Positions 62,663 through 64,000 of a stretch of 64,000 nt of DNA are shown in pieces. Within the stretch, counting starts at the first letter, position 1. The number at the start of each line of letters is the position of its first letter. Below the pieces are notes generated by a model. It was not told the origin of the DNA, made no database searches, and saw nothing but the letters and a program-made list of their open reading frames with translations. Both the position numbers and the translations under genes were made by a program. This stretch comes from Bacteroidota bacterium (lineage in GTDB: Bacteria > Bacteroidota > Bacteroidia > Chitinophagales > Chitinophagaceae), in the NCBI GenBank assembly GCA_947456625.1, contig CANGQJ010000001.1:1-64000 (forward strand), given 5' to 3'.

Positions 62663-64000
62663 CTAATCTTTTGAATAAATATTATCTCTTATAAAGGAGT
62701 TATTAAGCCAAAAACAATGTTTTGTGTACTCAGAAAGGCCGGTGACTTTGTCTTTAATTGGTAGGGGATATGTATCTTTAGAATTTAAAGCGTGTGGTCT
62801 TACGTGTGATACTTTGCTAAATTTTTTAGAAGGAAAGTTCGTAAATCTCTTACCCTCATAAATTCTATTTACAATATTACCTTGGGTAACGATTTCTTTA
62901 GTAAACTCCCATACTCTTTGAGATTCATTTATTTCTTCAAAGGACATATTCCAAAACTTTACCTTATCCAAAATAAGTGAATTGTCTTGGGTGTATCGGT
63001 AAAAAACAAATAAGAACTTACTTTCTACTACATCTTTAAAATCTGATTCTTCCCAATCTTGATTTATAATTTCTGAGAAACTGAAATTTGGAAAAGAGAC
63101 ATCTTCTTTAGGTAACCCATTAGACTTCAATCTTATAGTTTTAACTATTATACCAGCCTTATCGAATTCTTCTATTTCTTGATTCAACTCTATACCTAAA
63201 ATATGTTTGGTAACATTGGAAAAGAAATTCTTAGAGTTTGAGTTAAATGATTTTTCACTTAGCCCTTGAACAATATCTTCTATCGATTTATTTAGATAAG
63301 GGTTGAATTTTTCTACCACAATTTGTTCAAAAGACTTGTTACTGAGTTCTAAAGGACTTGATATTAACTTACCATAATCACTTTTATAATTAGATAGACT
63401 CGCAATAATATGGTTTAAATAACCCTGTTTGAACGAGAACGCCCTTTGTTTTGCTCTAATTTGGCTAAATGGTTGTGGTCTAAGATTACCTCCTTTTGCC
63501 CCTTTAGTACAAGCACCTAAATAAATCGTATCTCCTTCACTTATTTCGTGTGCCTTTCCATTTTTTATTTTTTCACAAATAGATTCCCAATCCCTCTTGA
63601 TTATCTCTAAATCTACCGCTGGTATTTTCCAATCCCCTACGATTTTAACTATATAATCAATTACCTCAACATCAATTTGATAAAGGTAAAATATCATTAA
63701 AATGTGATAATTCTTCTTAAGGAATGTGCTCTCTTCAAATTTTTCTGAATGAATATCTAAATAATTGATGATGTTTAGAACCAAACGTTCCTTAGACCTA
63801 AATTTATTTTTATTAATGATTTTTAAAGGAGAGGTTTTAAGTTCCATTCCTACTTTATCAAAATCTGCCACTGATTTTGAATTCGGTTCGTATCCATAAA
63901 AATACTTTTCTAATAACTGACCAAAGTTTCCTTTTCCTTTGTAGGTATTACTAAGTAAATCTTCTCCACAAACATCTCTTAATGATTTGTCAATTAGATT
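62663..64000 (-). CDS. Sau3AI/MutH-family type II restriction endonuclease (N-terminus beyond window)
   Basis: The frame is open to the window edge, giving 445 residues; a GTG at 63871 is internal and not a start. The protein holds two MutH-like domains. The first has YKGKGNFGQLLEKYFYGYEP and DF....GMELK, an intact D-X6-E-X-K motif (D codon 63865, E 63844, K 63838), then AKQRAFSFKQGYLNHI. The second keeps the fold (SFPNFSFSEIINQDWEESDF) but has E-X6-I-X-K, so it is a non-catalytic copy. This is the known Sau3AI plan, targeting GATC. Sau3AI is about 489 residues. Confidence 0.85.
   Translation of the reverse strand, partial: NLIDKSLRDVCGEDLLSNTYKGKGNFGQLLEKYFYGYEPNSKSVADFDKVGMELKTSPLKIINKNKFRSKERLVLNIINYLDIHSEKFEESTFLKKNYHILMIFYLYQIDVEVIDYIVKIVGDWKIPAVDLEIIKRDWESICEKIKNGKAHEISEGDTIYLGACTKGAKGGNLRPQPFSQIRAKQRAFSFKQGYLNHIIASLSNYKSDYGKLISSPLELSNKSFEQIVVEKFNPYLNKSIEDIVQGLSEKSFNSNSKNFFSNVTKHILGIELNQEIEEFDKAGIIVKTIRLKSNGLPKEDVSFPNFSFSEIINQDWEESDFKDVVESKFLFVFYRYTQDNSLILDKVKFWNMSFEEINESQRVWEFTKEIVTQGNIVNRIYEGKRFTNFPSKKFSKVSHVRPHALNSKDTYPLPIKDKVTGLSEYTKHCFWLNNSFIRDNIYSKD

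Noticed and set aside
62663..63871. GTG at 63871 as the start of the nuclease gene
   Set aside because: The frame stays open to 64,000 and upstream codons encode conserved Sau3AI/MutH residues (GKGNFGQLLEKY), so the gene is truncated by the window edge.

Overview
The window looks like a chromosomal segment of an AT-rich member of the Bacteroidota, probably a Chitinophagaceae-like aerobe or microaerophile. The evidence is the gene content: a fused cbb3 oxidase CcoNO subunit, a DAHP synthase/chorismate mutase fusion, OmpA proteins with thrombospondin type 3 repeats, a bifunctional-nuclease (DUF151) protein and paired RlpA proteins. Leaders are A-rich with little Shine-Dalgarno signal, and several starts are preceded by TAnnTTTG-type -7 elements. 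No intact tRNA, rRNA or CRISPR array was seen.

Layout. 1-7.4 kb: aromatic amino acid synthesis (aminotransferase end, prephenate dehydrogenase, a DEAD-box helicase, DAHP synthase/chorismate mutase, aroB, aroA, aroC). 7.4-9.6 kb: DUF952, RlpA and OmpA/TSP3 proteins. 9.7-13.9 kb (minus strand): murB, priA and an acyltransferase. 14-21.7 kb (minus): an ammonium transporter and both glutamate synthase subunits. 21.9-25.1 kb (minus): ispE, DUF151, etfA and etfB. 25.2-28.6 kb: TPR protein, hypothetical, BadF-type kinase, S41 protease. 28.6-37.8 kb: a complete cbb3 oxidase cluster (ccoI, ccoS, ccoNO, ccoQ, ccoP, ccoG, ccoH, a SafE-like membrane protein and a coiled-coil protein). 37.8-40.2 kb (minus): a soluble PAS histidine kinase and a receiver-CRP/FNR hybrid regulator. 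40.6-43.3 kb: an outer-membrane porin and a second ammonium transporter. 43.4-60.8 kb: envelope and housekeeping genes (two M28 peptidases, SPFH protein, second RlpA, nnrD, Bcr/CflA transporter, large FAD/Fe-S oxidoreductase, DUF4197, OmpA, a tail-fibre-like and LamG surface pair, DUF885).

The right end differs. At 60,935-60,977 a terminator hairpin abuts 17 bases that match the 3' end of a tRNA gene, with the rest of the tRNA missing. This is the signature of a chromosome/island junction at a tRNA attachment site. Beyond it lie a small serine recombinase, two unrecognised small overlapping genes, a non-coding stretch with a 28-bp imperfect direct repeat, and a gene that runs off the window edge. 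That last gene encodes a two-domain Sau3AI/MutH-family GATC-type restriction endonuclease. Its first domain keeps the catalytic D-X6-E-X-K motif and its second has lost it. The island is probably a mobile restriction-modification or defence island whose methyltransferase and integrase lie beyond position 64,000.

The genes form coherent modules. Two Amt transporters, a porin and GltBD make a nitrogen-assimilation set. The cbb3 cluster sits beside a kinase/regulator pair that plausibly responds to redox or nutrient state. The aro genes supply chorismate, phenylalanine and tyrosine precursors.
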